Of a stretch of DNA of 55,395 nt, positions 15,624 to 25,149 are shown in pieces. Position 1 is the first letter of the stretch; every line of letters starts with the position of its first letter. The notes beneath the pieces were generated by a model. It saw only the letters and a list, made by a program, of their open reading frames with translations, did no database searches and was not told the DNA's origin. The stretch lies in NCBI GenBank assembly GCA_964526505.1, contig CAZGJC010000009.1:1-55395 (forward strand), read 5' to 3'. The stretch comes from SVTX01 sp964526505 (lineage in GTDB: Bacteria; Bacillota; Clostridia; Oscillospirales; CAG-272). Made by a program: the position numbers and the translations under genes.

Positions 15624-18600
15624 ATGGCAACCGCAAAATTAACGGAGTCTCAGCAGTTAGCCCTCGAAGTCAGCGGTCGTGACGTGCTTGTTAGTGCCGC
15701 CGCAGGATCGGGCAAAACTTTTACCCTCACTCAACGCATAATAAAAAATATACTTGAAAATAACGCCGACATATCCCGCATTTTGGTCGTAACTTTCACA
15801 CGTGCGGCGGCAAGTGAACTGAAAAGCAGAATTTCCTCTGCACTAATGGATAAAATATCCGAAAATCCGGACAACCAACATCTGACAAATCAACTTTTAA
15901 TGCTCGGCAGTGCCGATATCTGTACCATAGATTCGTTTTTGTCACGACCGGTTCGTGAAAATTTCGAAAAACTCAATCTGCCACCGTCAATGCGTATAGC
16001 GGAAGATTCGGAAATATCCGTATTGAAGAAAAACGTAATGACACAAGTAATGGACTCTCTTTACGACGAATATGGGGTCTGTTCCGACTCAAAACTCTCC
16101 GATATATCCCTCTCAACACCCTTAACTGACCTCCTTTTGCTCCTTTCAAGCACTGTTAAGGACTCCTCAGATACCATTCCGTACCTCATAAATCTCCATA
16201 ATAAACTCATTACGTCCCCCCGTGGCACCGAACTTTTAAACGATTTTTCACAACGTCTGAGAGATGATGCGAATAAGGACTTTCTCCTTACGGCAGAAGG
16301 ACTTGTGGTGTGTGATGAACTAAAAAAAATCATCGACGGAGCATTAAATTTTTATCACACATATATCCCCCAAATATCCGACGAAGACTCCCCCGCCCTC
16401 CCCTATCTTTCAACTTTCATCGACGACGGAACGGATCTAAATTCAATTCTCGGCGGATTTAAAAAAGGCTATAAATCCCTTGCAGAACAACTGTTTTCAT
16501 TTGGCAAAAGCAGGTTGAAAATAATACGTTCGGAGAACAAAACTCCGCTCACGGAATATTTGCAAGCCACACGAAAAGAAATTGTCACGCAGATTTCCGA
16601 CTTTGCGGAAAAATATTTTTCATTCGATTGCGAAACAATATCGCAAACATACAATAAAACCGCCGAATTAACAGACGTTTTATATACATTGCTTTCCAAA
16701 TACGATAAACAACTTTCGAAAGAAAAAATAAATCTCGGAATTTACGAATTTTCTGATATGCCGAGATATATGCTGAAACTTTTACAAAACGACGACGGAA
16801 CACCCACTGAGACGGCGAAAAATATAGCTAAAAATTACGATGAAATTTACGTTGACGAGTATCAGGACGTCAACGAAATTCAAGACCGCATTTTCCAACT
16901 TATAAGTTCCGATAANNNNNNNNNNNNNNNNNNNNNNNNNNNNNNNNNNNNNNNNNNNNNNNNNNNNNNNNNNNNNNNNNNNNNNNNNNNNNNNNNNNNN
17001 NNNNNNNNNNNNNNNGAATCGGTAATAATTGCAAATAAGATTGCGGAATTATTGCGTTTTGGCAAAAAGAGTAATGGCTCTCCGATTAAACCGTCAGATA
17101 TTGCGGTACTTGTGCGAAAAAAGAATTCAATCCCTGTCATTACACACGCTCTCAAATGCTTGAATATTCAGTATCTTGTGGCATCAAAGAGTGAACTGTT
17201 ACAAAGCAGAGAGATGAATTTGCTTGTGGATCTATGCGAGATAATAGACAATCCCAGAAATGACGTACCGCTTTGCAATATTCTCACATGCGAAACGTTA
17301 GCGGAAGAATTGCATTTTACCGTTGGTGACCTTATTGCAATCAAGAAATACGCACCGAAGGACGCATCTCTGTACGATGCTCTATGTATCTATGCCGACG
17401 AAAGCGAAAAAGTAAACACCTTGTCGAAAAAGTGCAAAGTAATTGTACAAAAACTGTCACGATTACGTGCGTTATCAATTAAATTTTCGGCAAATAAATT
17501 TCTTCGCCTGCTGTCAATTGACGATGTATTTTCACCTGTTGCGAGTGGCGATGCATTTAAATTTATGTACGACTCCGCATGTAAATACACAAAAAGTTTC
17601 TGGAACGGTCTTTCCGGATTTATAAAATACTTCAAAGACTTCAAAGAAAACGGAAACGTAAGCGGTGAGGTTCAAAAAATAGACGATGCGGTGAATATAA
17701 TCACAGTACACTATTCAAAGGGGCTTCAATACAACACCTGTTTTTTGTTTGATTTTGCCGATGAATTCAGCAAAAAGGACATGCAAAAATCCATAGTCTA
17801 CGACAAAAATTTGTGTTTGGGAATGGAAATTCCGTATAAAGACCCCGACGGCGTAAATACAATAAAAAAACCGAGCATTATTCACCGCACGGTTTGCCTT
17901 GATATGCAAAATAAACTGCACATGGAAGAAATGCGAATACTTTACGTAGCGATGACACGTGCAGAAGAAAGACTCTACATATCGGGAACAATATCGGGAA
18001 ATACTCTACTTTCCAATTATCTGAAAAAATTCAATCTTTACGGCGTTTCAAACCATTCCGTAACTTCATGTTCTACACTTATGGCGTGGATATTGGGGGG
18101 AATGAAAATCGATGACGGAAAAAGCGACTGCTATAAACTTTTTATTCATCAATCAACAAACCAAACGCCCTTATGTACGCCGTTTGGTATAAGCGAAGAC
18201 TCGCAAAAAACAGCGAGAATCGGAGAAAAAGAAATTCACTACGCCAACCTCATTTCTTCTCCGCCATCGCAAAAGCGTGAAGAACTCTTGCTGGCGACAA
18301 TTCCCTCAAAAGTTGCCGCTTCAAAAGCATCGTCAACTATGCTTGATAGCGGAATATTCTCTTATTCACTTGAAAACTTGTCAAGCACAAGCAACGGAGA
18401 GGATAATTTGACGAGTGATTTCGAACATTTGGAAACGGAACAAACCATTAAGAATAAAATTGAACTTTTACGTTCGAGTCCGCCCGAATTTGAAAATCTT
18501 TTGACGTCAAATAAAAAAGCAACCGCCACAGACAGAGGAACGGCTACTCACTTATTTTTGCAATATTGCGATTATCAAAACGTTCTTGAAAACGGAGTGG

Positions 18601-19073
18601 AAAATGAAATATCCCGTTTGTCGGAATTAAAATTCATATCCAAGCAATCGGCGGATATGTTGAATAAAAACACACTGTCCCGATGCTTAAACAGTGAATT
18701 TTTCAAAACAGTTATGAATAGTAGACATGTTCGGCGTGAATTTCAATTTAAAATATTCCGACCAGCGTCTGATTTCACACAAGACGAAGAACATTCAAAA
18801 CTGTTTTGCGACAGACGTATTTTCGTTCAAGGCTCCATCGACCTGCTTTTTGAAGACAGCGACGGTTCACTTTGTATTTGCGACTACAAAACAGACAGAA
18901 TTACTCCCGAGGAAAAACAAAACCACGAACTGCTGAAAAAACGACTTTGCGATACGTACAAGGAACAACTGTCACAATACGTCTATGCGGTAGAGCAAAT
19001 TTTCACAAAGAAACCCGATAAAATCTTTATTTTGTCAATCCCGCTCGGAGAAGCGTTTCAAGTTGAAATTTAA
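15624..19073 (+). CDS. addA: Helicase-exonuclease AddAB, subunit AddA (interrupted by an assembly gap)
   Basis: UvrD-type 3'-5' helicase with a C-terminal nuclease, partner of AddB. Visible motifs are SAAAGSGKTFTL (Walker A), VVTFTRAAASELK, and DEYQDVNEIQ (Walker B) just before the gap. After the gap come AVLVRKKNSIPVI, VNIITVHYSKGLQYNTCF, EEMRILYVAMTRAEERLYI, and the nuclease core LCICDYKTDRI. The 100 N lie at 16916-17015. The segment that should hold helicase motif III and the GDxKQSIYRFR region is absent, so well over 100 nt is probably missing, and the reading frame across the gap agrees only nominally. The displayed length is not the true protein length. The ATG follows AAAGGAGAGTAAAA. 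Confidence 0.93.
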   Translation: MATAKLTESQQLALEVSGRDVLVSAAAGSGKTFTLTQRIIKNILENNADISRILVVTFTRAAASELKSRISSALMDKISENPDNQHLTNQLLMLGSADICTIDSFLSRPVRENFEKLNLPPSMRIAEDSEISVLKKNVMTQVMDSLYDEYGVCSDSKLSDISLSTPLTDLLLLLSSTVKDSSDTIPYLINLHNKLITSPRGTELLNDFSQRLRDDANKDFLLTAEGLVVCDELKKIIDGALNFYHTYIPQISDEDSPALPYLSTFIDDGTDLNSILGGFKKGYKSLAEQLFSFGKSRLKIIRSENKTPLTEYLQATRKEIVTQISDFAEKYFSFDCETISQTYNKTAELTDVLYTLLSKYDKQLSKEKINLGIYEFSDMPRYMLKLLQNDDGTPTETAKNIAKNYDEIYVDEYQDVNEIQDRIFQLISSDXXXXXXXXXXXXXXXXXXXXXXXXXXXXXXXXXXESVIIANKIAELLRFGKKSNGSPIKPSDIAVLVRKKNSIPVITHALKCLNIQYLVASKSELLQSREMNLLVDLCEIIDNPRNDVPLCNILTCETLAEELHFTVGDLIAIKKYAPKDASLYDALCIYADESEKVNTLSKKCKVIVQKLSRLRALSIKFSANKFLRLLSIDDVFSPVASGDAFKFMYDSACKYTKSFWNGLSGFIKYFKDFKENGNVSGEVQKIDDAVNIITVHYSKGLQYNTCFLFDFADEFSKKDMQKSIVYDKNLCLGMEIPYKDPDGVNTIKKPSIIHRTVCLDMQNKLHMEEMRILYVAMTRAEERLYISGTISGNTLLSNYLKKFNLYGVSNHSVTSCSTLMAWILGGMKIDDGKSDCYKLFIHQSTNQTPLCTPFGISEDSQKTARIGEKEIHYANLISSPPSQKREELLLATIPSKVAASKASSTMLDSGIFSYSLENLSSTSNGEDNLTSDFEHLETEQTIKNKIELLRSSPPEFENLLTSNKKATATDRGTATHLFLQYCDYQNVLENGVENEISRLSELKFISKQSADMLNKNTLSRCLNSEFFKTVMNSRHVRREFQFKIFRPASDFTQDEEHSKLFCDRRIFVQGSIDLLFEDSDGSLCICDYKTDRITPEEKQNHELLKKRLCDTYKEQLSQYVYAVEQIFTKKPDKIFILSIPLGEAFQVEI
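16916..17015. other. Assembly gap of 100 N inside addA
   Basis: Exactly 100 N, a placeholder length. The flanks do not overlap each other, and conserved AddA motifs expected here are absent, so this is a real gap of unknown size. Confidence 0.95.
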
Positions 19074-19086
19074 AATCGTATAACAC

Positions 19087-19116
19087 AAATTCCCCGTGCA
19101 AATGCACGGGGAATTT
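19087..19116. terminator. Bidirectional intrinsic terminator between addA and the surface protein gene
   Basis: A perfect 14-bp stem (AAATTCCCCGTGCA at 19087-19100 with 19103-19116) around a 2-nt centre lies between the convergent addA and the large minus-strand gene. Its A/T flanks serve either direction. Confidence 0.85.
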
Positions 19117-19135
19117 CATATATCAAAATTTAAAA

Positions 19136-22100
19136 TCAGTCTTTCTTTTTAGAAAGAACGTATCCTGCGGCAATTGCCGTTGCAATTCCGACAAGACCAA
19201 ATCCAAGCGTTGAACCGCAACCGCTCTTTTCTTCTTCACTTGCAGAAGGAACGGAAGTATTAGCCTCATCATCGGTCTTTCCTTGTGTTTCGTCTTCCAC
19301 AGGTGCGGTCGTGGGAATTTCCCTTGTTGCACCGCACACGTTGCAAGTAGCATCCGTGTCAGAGTCGTATACGTGACTTGTCATCGCTATTTCTTCTTGC
19401 TCTTCAAGTATTTCTCCGCAAACAGAACATTTCTTGCCGTCTGTAAGTCCCGTTTCGGTGCAAGTAGCAGATTTGCCGGGGATGATTTCCTCAGTGTGAC
19501 CGTTTGCCTCGCCCTCTGTGATATTACATCTGTCACAAGTTTTAGCGGTAGTACAAGTTGCGTCCTTCCAATCGTGACCGAGTTTGGAGTTTTCCTTTAC
19601 AATTGTGTCGGTTTGATCACAATTATCGCACTTGGCAGTCTGTGTGCCGTCTGATGTACAAGTTGCGTCATTGTTGTAAACGTATTCGCCGAATTTATGA
19701 CCGAGTGCCTCACCCTCTGTGATATTACATCTGTCACAAGTTTTGGCAGTGGTACAAGTTGCGTCTTTCCAATCGTGACCGAGTTTGGAATTTTCTTTTG
19801 CAATCGTATCGGTTGCAGGGCAATTTTTACACGTTGCGGTCTGCGTTCCGTTGTCGGTACAAGTTGCATCGTTGTTATAAACGTACTCAGCAAAATCGTG
19901 ATCCGCCTTCGCAATCAAGGTACATCCCTCTGTAATCGTTCCACACACAGTACATTTCTTACCTGCTGTTTTTCCCTCTTGCGTACACGTTGCGGGAATT
20001 TCGGCTATATCCTCAACGTTTTCGTGTTGACAACCATATCCGCACACACATACACCACTTGTTACGTCGTGAGCCTCGTTACCTGTTGTTGCTCCACAGT
20101 TGTACTCACACGTCTTCCAGTGATTATTTTCATCACGTGAATATTTTTCGGACCACTTATGTTCAAGTGCTGTTCCCTCTGCCGTTATTGTATCCGTTTC
20201 GGTACAACCACGGTCACATGATGCGGTTTTGGTTCCGTCAACACCGCAAGTTGCGTCGTTATTATACTTGTAGTTTGTAAATTTATGTCCTATTTTCTCA
20301 ATTGCTGTCTGTTCTTTCAGAATTTCTTCGCATACGGAACACTTAATACCATCGGTCAAACCGTCCTCGGTACACGTTGCCTCTATTCCCTTGATAGTTT
20401 CTTCCGTGTGCTTTCCCGTTGCGGGAATTTCAACCTGTTTTTCCAATACAGTCAGGCATCTTTCACACTGTACTCCCGATGTCCATCCGGGCTTGCCACA
20501 CGTTGCTTCTTTTCCGGGTATTTCCTTTTCCTTATGACCCAACGCAGGTATTTCCTCTTGTTCTGCAAGTACTTCCTTGCAAACCGAGCATATCTTACCG
20601 TCGGTAAGACCCGATTCGGTACAGTTTGCATCCACACCGCTTACAATTTGCTCCGTGTGAGAGATTTTTTCGACAATTTCCTGCTTTACAAGCACTTCTT
20701 TACATACCGAGCAAATCTTTCCTTCGGTAAGACCTGTGTCCTTACAAGTAGGTTCAACTGCCTCAAGGATTTGCTCCGTATGATGTGCCTTTTCAAGTAC
20801 CGCACCACACTCGGTGCATATCTTGTCCTGCGTACATGTTGCGTTCTCTATATTAGGTCTGTGGGTGCAACCGAGTTGCACATTTTCTATTGTGAGGAAG
20901 TGGAATGCCTTTGTGGTATATCCGCTAAAAGCAGAAACCATAGCAAAATAAACCGTTACAGTCTCGCCGTCTTTATTTTTAACAAAATATGAAAGATCCG
21001 CAGTTAAATTTTCATATACCGCAGTCTCATTTTTTGTTCCAGTATAAGTTACACCATAGTTATCTGTTGCAATGCCTTTTATTTCGGTCAATTTATCGCC
21101 CGTTGCAGGACTGAAATCACCTGTACAATCATACCAGTTGTACTTGTCAATAGACCACACAAACTTAGATATTCCGCCACGCATTACGCTCCATCCCGAA
21201 ATACTTATGGTGTTATCGTCGCCGCTTAACTGTATTCCCGAATTGACAATGGCGGGGGTTATTTGCCACTTGCCGTTTACTTGTTCCTTTTCTCTACATC
21301 CGTAAATATCGAAATTTGAACCGTTTATCGACTCTATATGCCCAACATATGCAAATGAAACCGACGGATCACTCGAAATAGAAACTTCAAGTCCGGGAAC
21401 CCTGACGTTGTTGATTGTCGCAAACGCTTCGGTATCACCCCACGACGTGGTTCTTCCTATGGTGATATTGAGAAGTCTTCCGTCATAGCCGGACAGGTCG
21501 ATTGTAGCACCTGTGAACAGCACGTGCGTCAAGTCAACGTTTGCTATACCGTTGCCTTCGATTGCAGCCTTATGAGCATCATTGCCATCAGACCAATTAA
21601 CATTTTTGAGCGTTCCGACCCATTTATTACCGCCGTCGATAGACCATTTGAGTTCATCGGCTTGACCGTTATTGGATGCAAACCAACCGCTTATTGTAAA
21701 CGACATATCGGACAAAGTTATCGGCATATCCGCACTTCTCACACCGGTTGCGTGATTTGAATAAAGCACCTGCGAGAAATTTGTACCCGTCGTTCCGTCG
21801 GGCCCCACGCCGTTGATATTGTTTATAACGCCTACAAACGTTTCGGTCAAGGGTTCTGTCGTTGAATTATCGGTCAGGTAATGTATACTTCCGCTTTGGT
21901 TATTTGTACCAGTAAAATCGGCATTTTTAAGAACAATTGCAAGACCGTTGGCAACCGGTCTCACAGCAGCATTTCTATCAACATATCCTCCATGTCTTAC
22001 GTACGCACCTTCGCTCTCACTGTACGTCAACGTGGTTGTGGATCCTCCGCCGTCAAACATAAGTGCCGTGTAAAGACCGAGTTCCTCACAAAGATTTTTT

Positions 22101-23305
22101 ATTTTTGTTCCAACTATACCATGTCTTATTATGGTGTCAGTCGAATCAGTGTCAGAAGAAATGGTAATCATTACAGCGGTTCCGTCTTTTTTAAGTCCGA
22201 TAAGAGGGCAAGGATATGCACCCGAACTTGACGATGAACCGGTAAGTTCTCCTTTTTCTATCTGAGAGAAGAATCCGCCGATCGCTTGGGTTACGGTTGA
22301 CCAATTAGACACCTGATTACCATCATAGGCATCTGCACCAATTTCAACGTGAACTTTAAGAGTATTACCAACCGCATATTTGTCTTTTATATCGTCTATT
22401 CTGCTCCCTCTTGCCGATATAACGATTGTGTTTTCATCTATTGCGGGACGGTCCCCCTCTCCGCTTTCATATATTGCAGTAACTGTTCCGGAAACTTTTT
22501 TATTAACTGCAAATGCACTATCATTAACTTTTACATATATTTCGTACGCATCCGTATAAGCAGGAGACTCGCTACCCGTTCTGTGATTATAAACCATAAT
22601 CGTGTTGTTAGCGGGAAGTCTGTTTATTCCGTCTGCGGTAGTAATAACGTTTTTTGCACCTTTATACAACGTGACGGTGGTGGTAGGTCTTCCTATCATA
22701 TACGTTCCGTCTGCATTTACAGCGAATATCGGGCTGGGCTGACAAGGAGTACCGTATTCCCCACCTGTGGCATCAAGTTGATTTTCCGCATTTACCTGCG
22801 TTGTATTCCAAATTTCGCCGTCGATAATAAGCAAACTTCTTGTTATTGTATAGTGTTTTACCTCATCTCCGCTTGAACTGTTACCGTCGCAGTCATAGTC
22901 CTTATGATACAAAAACCACGGGTCGGCGTTGACAGCGGCGATAACGGACGAATCTGTATGAGTTTCGTTATATTTAAGCACCGCATTTCCGAGTGATGTC
23001 AAACTGTAATTGTACGTTCCGCAATTTATTGCCGCAAAAGACACGTTCGTATTTGACGGAGAAACCTCAAATATATTTACAATTGTGTTTGTTGAAAATG
23101 AATTATACTTAGAGCCGGACGGCAAGATAACTTGCGTGTGCGTAACTCCCGTATCAGTTCCGTTTGCGGTTATGGAACTTGTTATTGACGAAGTTTGACC
23201 CGTAATCGAATATTTCGATTCTCCCGCACTTACGGTTATAGCGGACGCAGTAACAAACGCCACTATAAGCAGAGCGGAAATCGCCAAAGAAATTATTTTT
23301 TTCAT
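19136..23305 (-). CDS. Large secreted phosphodiester glycosidase-type surface protein with CxxC repeats
   Basis: The 1389-residue protein has a signal peptide (KKIISLAISALLIVAF, cleavage near residue 27). Residues about 40-460 form a phosphodiester glycosidase (NAGPA-like) domain with AAVNADPWFL, TQAIGGFF and LMFDGGGSTTTL. Two related beta-rich segments follow, about 490-640 and 650-810, sharing the ISGW...WSID...W pattern. Residues about 812-1325 hold cysteine-pair repeats of two types (TCTETGLTDGKKCSVCGE and NDATCTSDGTQTAKCDNC). The end is a membrane helix (TLGFGLVGIATAIAAGYVL) plus KKKD. The ATG follows AGGAAGGAAAGAATTT. The protein probably acts outside the cell on a surface or host glycan; the repeats may bind metal or act as a disulfide-linked stalk. 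Substrate unknown. Confidence 0.85.
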   Translation of the reverse strand: MKKIISLAISALLIVAFVTASAITVSAGESKYSITGQTSSITSSITANGTDTGVTHTQVILPSGSKYNSFSTNTIVNIFEVSPSNTNVSFAAINCGTYNYSLTSLGNAVLKYNETHTDSSVIAAVNADPWFLYHKDYDCDGNSSSGDEVKHYTITRSLLIIDGEIWNTTQVNAENQLDATGGEYGTPCQPSPIFAVNADGTYMIGRPTTTVTLYKGAKNVITTADGINRLPANNTIMVYNHRTGSESPAYTDAYEIYVKVNDSAFAVNKKVSGTVTAIYESGEGDRPAIDENTIVISARGSRIDDIKDKYAVGNTLKVHVEIGADAYDGNQVSNWSTVTQAIGGFFSQIEKGELTGSSSSSGAYPCPLIGLKKDGTAVMITISSDTDSTDTIIRHGIVGTKIKNLCEELGLYTALMFDGGGSTTTLTYSESEGAYVRHGGYVDRNAAVRPVANGLAIVLKNADFTGTNNQSGSIHYLTDNSTTEPLTETFVGVINNINGVGPDGTTGTNFSQVLYSNHATGVRSADMPITLSDMSFTISGWFASNNGQADELKWSIDGGNKWVGTLKNVNWSDGNDAHKAAIEGNGIANVDLTHVLFTGATIDLSGYDGRLLNITIGRTTSWGDTEAFATINNVRVPGLEVSISSDPSVSFAYVGHIESINGSNFDIYGCREKEQVNGKWQITPAIVNSGIQLSGDDNTISISGWSVMRGGISKFVWSIDKYNWYDCTGDFSPATGDKLTEIKGIATDNYGVTYTGTKNETAVYENLTADLSYFVKNKDGETVTVYFAMVSAFSGYTTKAFHFLTIENVQLGCTHRPNIENATCTQDKICTECGAVLEKAHHTEQILEAVEPTCKDTGLTEGKICSVCKEVLVKQEIVEKISHTEQIVSGVDANCTESGLTDGKICSVCKEVLAEQEEIPALGHKEKEIPGKEATCGKPGWTSGVQCERCLTVLEKQVEIPATGKHTEETIKGIEATCTEDGLTDGIKCSVCEEILKEQTAIEKIGHKFTNYKYNNDATCGVDGTKTASCDRGCTETDTITAEGTALEHKWSEKYSRDENNHWKTCEYNCGATTGNEAHDVTSGVCVCGYGCQHENVEDIAEIPATCTQEGKTAGKKCTVCGTITEGCTLIAKADHDFAEYVYNNDATCTDNGTQTATCKNCPATDTIAKENSKLGHDWKDATCTTAKTCDRCNITEGEALGHKFGEYVYNNDATCTSDGTQTAKCDNCDQTDTIVKENSKLGHDWKDATCTTAKTCDRCNITEGEANGHTEEIIPGKSATCTETGLTDGKKCSVCGEILEEQEEIAMTSHVYDSDTDATCNVCGATREIPTTAPVEDETQGKTDDEANTSVPSASEEEKSGCGSTLGFGLVGIATAIAAGYVLSKKKD
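19506..19907 (-). repeat. Two tandem 201-bp (67-residue) units within the surface protein gene
   Basis: Units 19506-19706 and 19707-19907 are in tandem. About 108 bp of each (19506-19613 and 19707-19814) are nearly identical at the DNA level, including silent positions, encoding ...KENSKLGHDWKDATCTTAKT... The near identity points to recent duplication or gene conversion, and such a tract is prone to collapse in short-read assembly. Confidence 0.85.
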
Positions 23306-23373
23306 AAATTCTTTCCTTCCTGTATAATCTTGAAAATTAGCCTGCATCTTATAGGCATAATATCTATGTTACT

Positions 23374-23402
23374 ATTTTATCACAAGAAAGATTTCAAGTA
23401 AA
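23374..23402 (-). promoter_or_regulatory. Likely promoter of the surface protein gene
   Basis: On the minus strand TTTACT (23402-23397), a 17-bp spacer and TAAAAT (23379-23374) precede the gene by about 70 bp. The match to the sigma-A consensus is moderate. Confidence 0.45.
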
Positions 23403-23495
23403 TTGACAAAAATACCAACTTTTAAATATTAAAATTGTGCTTATTTAATTTGATAAAATCCTTTGATTTTCAAAGCATTCGCCTCTTTACACAAT

Positions 23496-24815
23496 TTATT
23501 CATACGCTTCACCGCAAAAAGTTTTTGCCGTAGGCTGTATTCGCTTCGTGCCAAGCCCGTATTTTGCAGACTTGCCAAGTGAGGATTCAATTCTTATAAG
23601 TCGGTTATACTTTGCAACTCTTTCGCTTCGGCACGTTGCACCGCACTTTATAAATTTCGCTCCGAGACCGACGGCAATATCTGCGATTGTCGTATCTTCG
23701 GTCTCACCCGAACGATGCGAAACAATTGAAGTATAGCCATGTGTTCTCGCCATTTCCATAACCTCAATTACGTCAGTGAGGGTTCCTATTTGATTGGGTT
23801 TTACAAGAACGGCGTTCCCGACACCATTATCTATGCCATATGCAAGTCGCTTTGGATTTGTCACAAACAAATCATCTCCGACCAGCATAATTTTTTCGCC
23901 CATCAAATCCGTAAGATTCTTCCATCCGTTAAAATCTCTCTGGTCAAGTCCGTCCTCAATGGAAATTATGGGGTACTTTTCGCATAAGTTTTGCAAATAG
24001 CACATAATTCCGTCAGAATCATATTCTCTACTCCGTTTTTTTAATTCATACTTGCCCTTATCCAGACAGAACCACTCCGACGCCGCCACGTCGAGTGCGA
24101 TTTTCACATCATTTGAGTATCCGCAATCATCTATCGCCTCGCATATAAAATCAAGTGCCTCTTCATCCGATTCGAGGTTCGGTGCATATCCGCCCTCGTC
24201 GCCGACAGACGTGGATTTTCCTTTGCTTGACAACAATTTGCCGAGTGTTGAATATATCTCGCTCCCCATTCGCACGGCGTCGGCAAATGACGGTGCATCC
24301 GTCGAAACTACCATAAATTCCTGAATTTCAACGTTATTACTTGCGTGACGTCCTCCATTCAAAATATTCATCATAGGCACGGGAAGCACGTTGGCTGAAA
24401 TTCCGCCAAGATATCTATACAGGGGAATACGGTAACTGTTTGCACACGCCCGTGCATTTGCAAGCGATACTGCAAGCGTGGCGTTTGCACCGAGTTTTTC
24501 CATAATATCCGTACCATCAAGTTCACGCATTATTCTGTCCACTTCTTGCTGTTCGGTAGCATAGACGCCCACAAGTTCGGGAGAAATAATTCTGCAAATA
24601 TTGCAAACGGCACCCAAAACACCTTTTCCGCCATATCTTGTCAAATCTCCGTCTCGCTTTTCGACAGCTTCATATATACCCGTAGATGCCCCCGACGGAA
24701 CGGACGCCACGCCGACACTCCCATCTGAAAGTGCAACAGTTGCCTCCACCGTTGGGTTTCCTCTCGAATCAAGAATTTCCCTTGCACTGCATTTTAGTAT
24801 TTGCACCTTTGTCAC
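23496..24815 (-). CDS. eno: Enolase (phosphopyruvate hydratase)
   Basis: Glycolytic enzyme converting 2-phosphoglycerate to phosphoenolpyruvate, Mg-dependent and cytoplasmic. The 439 residues are close to the usual 430. Seen motifs are AREILDSRGNPTVE, VPSGASTGIYEA, the metal ligands in IALDVAASE, SIEDGLDQRDFNGW and VGDDLFVTN, the catalytic lysine in VLVKPNQIGT, and SHRSGETEDT. The last active-site loop reads FIKCGATCRSERVAKYN, where most enolases have KTGAPCRSER: the lysine is kept but the next positions differ. Translation starts at GTG, 9 bp after GGAGG. It is downstream of the glycogen genes but is preceded by its own hairpin and TATAAT, so it is probably transcribed separately. Confidence 0.95.
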   Translation of the reverse strand: MTKVQILKCSAREILDSRGNPTVEATVALSDGSVGVASVPSGASTGIYEAVEKRDGDLTRYGGKGVLGAVCNICRIISPELVGVYATEQQEVDRIMRELDGTDIMEKLGANATLAVSLANARACANSYRIPLYRYLGGISANVLPVPMMNILNGGRHASNNVEIQEFMVVSTDAPSFADAVRMGSEIYSTLGKLLSSKGKSTSVGDEGGYAPNLESDEEALDFICEAIDDCGYSNDVKIALDVAASEWFCLDKGKYELKKRSREYDSDGIMCYLQNLCEKYPIISIEDGLDQRDFNGWKNLTDLMGEKIMLVGDDLFVTNPKRLAYGIDNGVGNAVLVKPNQIGTLTDVIEVMEMARTHGYTSIVSHRSGETEDTTIADIAVGLGAKFIKCGATCRSERVAKYNRLIRIESSLGKSAKYGLGTKRIQPTAKTFCGEAYE

Positions 24816-24825
24816 AGTCTTTTAC

Positions 24826-24880
24826 CTCCGAAAAATTTGTATTACTATTTTTCCCATACAAGACTTATTATATGCAAAGT
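24826..24880. repeat. First copy of an exact 55-bp duplication flanking the gap
   Basis: Bases 24826-24880 are identical over all 55 positions to 24981-25035, and the two copies directly abut the left and right ends of the 100-N run. The copy contains the -10 TATAAT (24872-24867, minus strand) and the Shine-Dalgarno region of eno. It is best read as a contig-end overlap, not a biological repeat. Confidence 0.9.
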
Positions 24881-24980
24881 NNNNNNNNNNNNNNNNNNNN
24901 NNNNNNNNNNNNNNNNNNNNNNNNNNNNNNNNNNNNNNNNNNNNNNNNNNNNNNNNNNNNNNNNNNNNNNNNNNNNNNNN
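24881..24980. other. Assembly gap of 100 N, probably spurious
   Basis: Exactly 100 N bounded on both sides by the same 55-bp sequence. Merging the two copies removes the gap and leaves a normal eno leader. Confidence 0.85.
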
Positions 24981-25035
24981 CTCCGAAAAATTTGTATTAC
25001 TATTTTTCCCATACAAGACTTATTATATGCAAAGT
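24981..25035. repeat. Second copy of the exact 55-bp duplication
   Basis: Identical to 24826-24880; begins at the first base after the N run. On the minus strand it supplies the TATAAT (25027-25022) of the eno promoter. Confidence 0.9.
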
Positions 25036-25082
25036 TACAATTTATATGATGAATACGTATCACATCCATTTTAATTAACAAA

Positions 25083-25114
25083 AAAAGACGGGAGTTTTAT
25101 CTCAACCGTCTTTT
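25083..25114 (-). terminator. Intrinsic terminator upstream of eno, ending the glycogen/FolC-like unit
   Basis: AAAAGACGG (25083-25091) pairs with CCGTCTTTT (25106-25114), with an inner GAG/CTC pairing. On the minus strand it lies 35 bp after the FolC-like stop and ends in a T run. Confidence 0.8.
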
Positions 25115-25149
25115 ACTTGGATTTATACAATTTTATGTTTATTTTTAAA

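Noticed and set aside
19500..20900. Plus-strand cysteine-rich open frames opposite the surface protein repeats
   Set aside because: They mirror the repeated CxxC codons of the minus-strand gene and have no ribosome sites.
24826..25035. The 55-bp direct repeat as a mobile-element target-site duplication or CRISPR-like repeat
   Set aside because: It abuts a placeholder N run exactly on both sides, which points to contig-end overlap instead.
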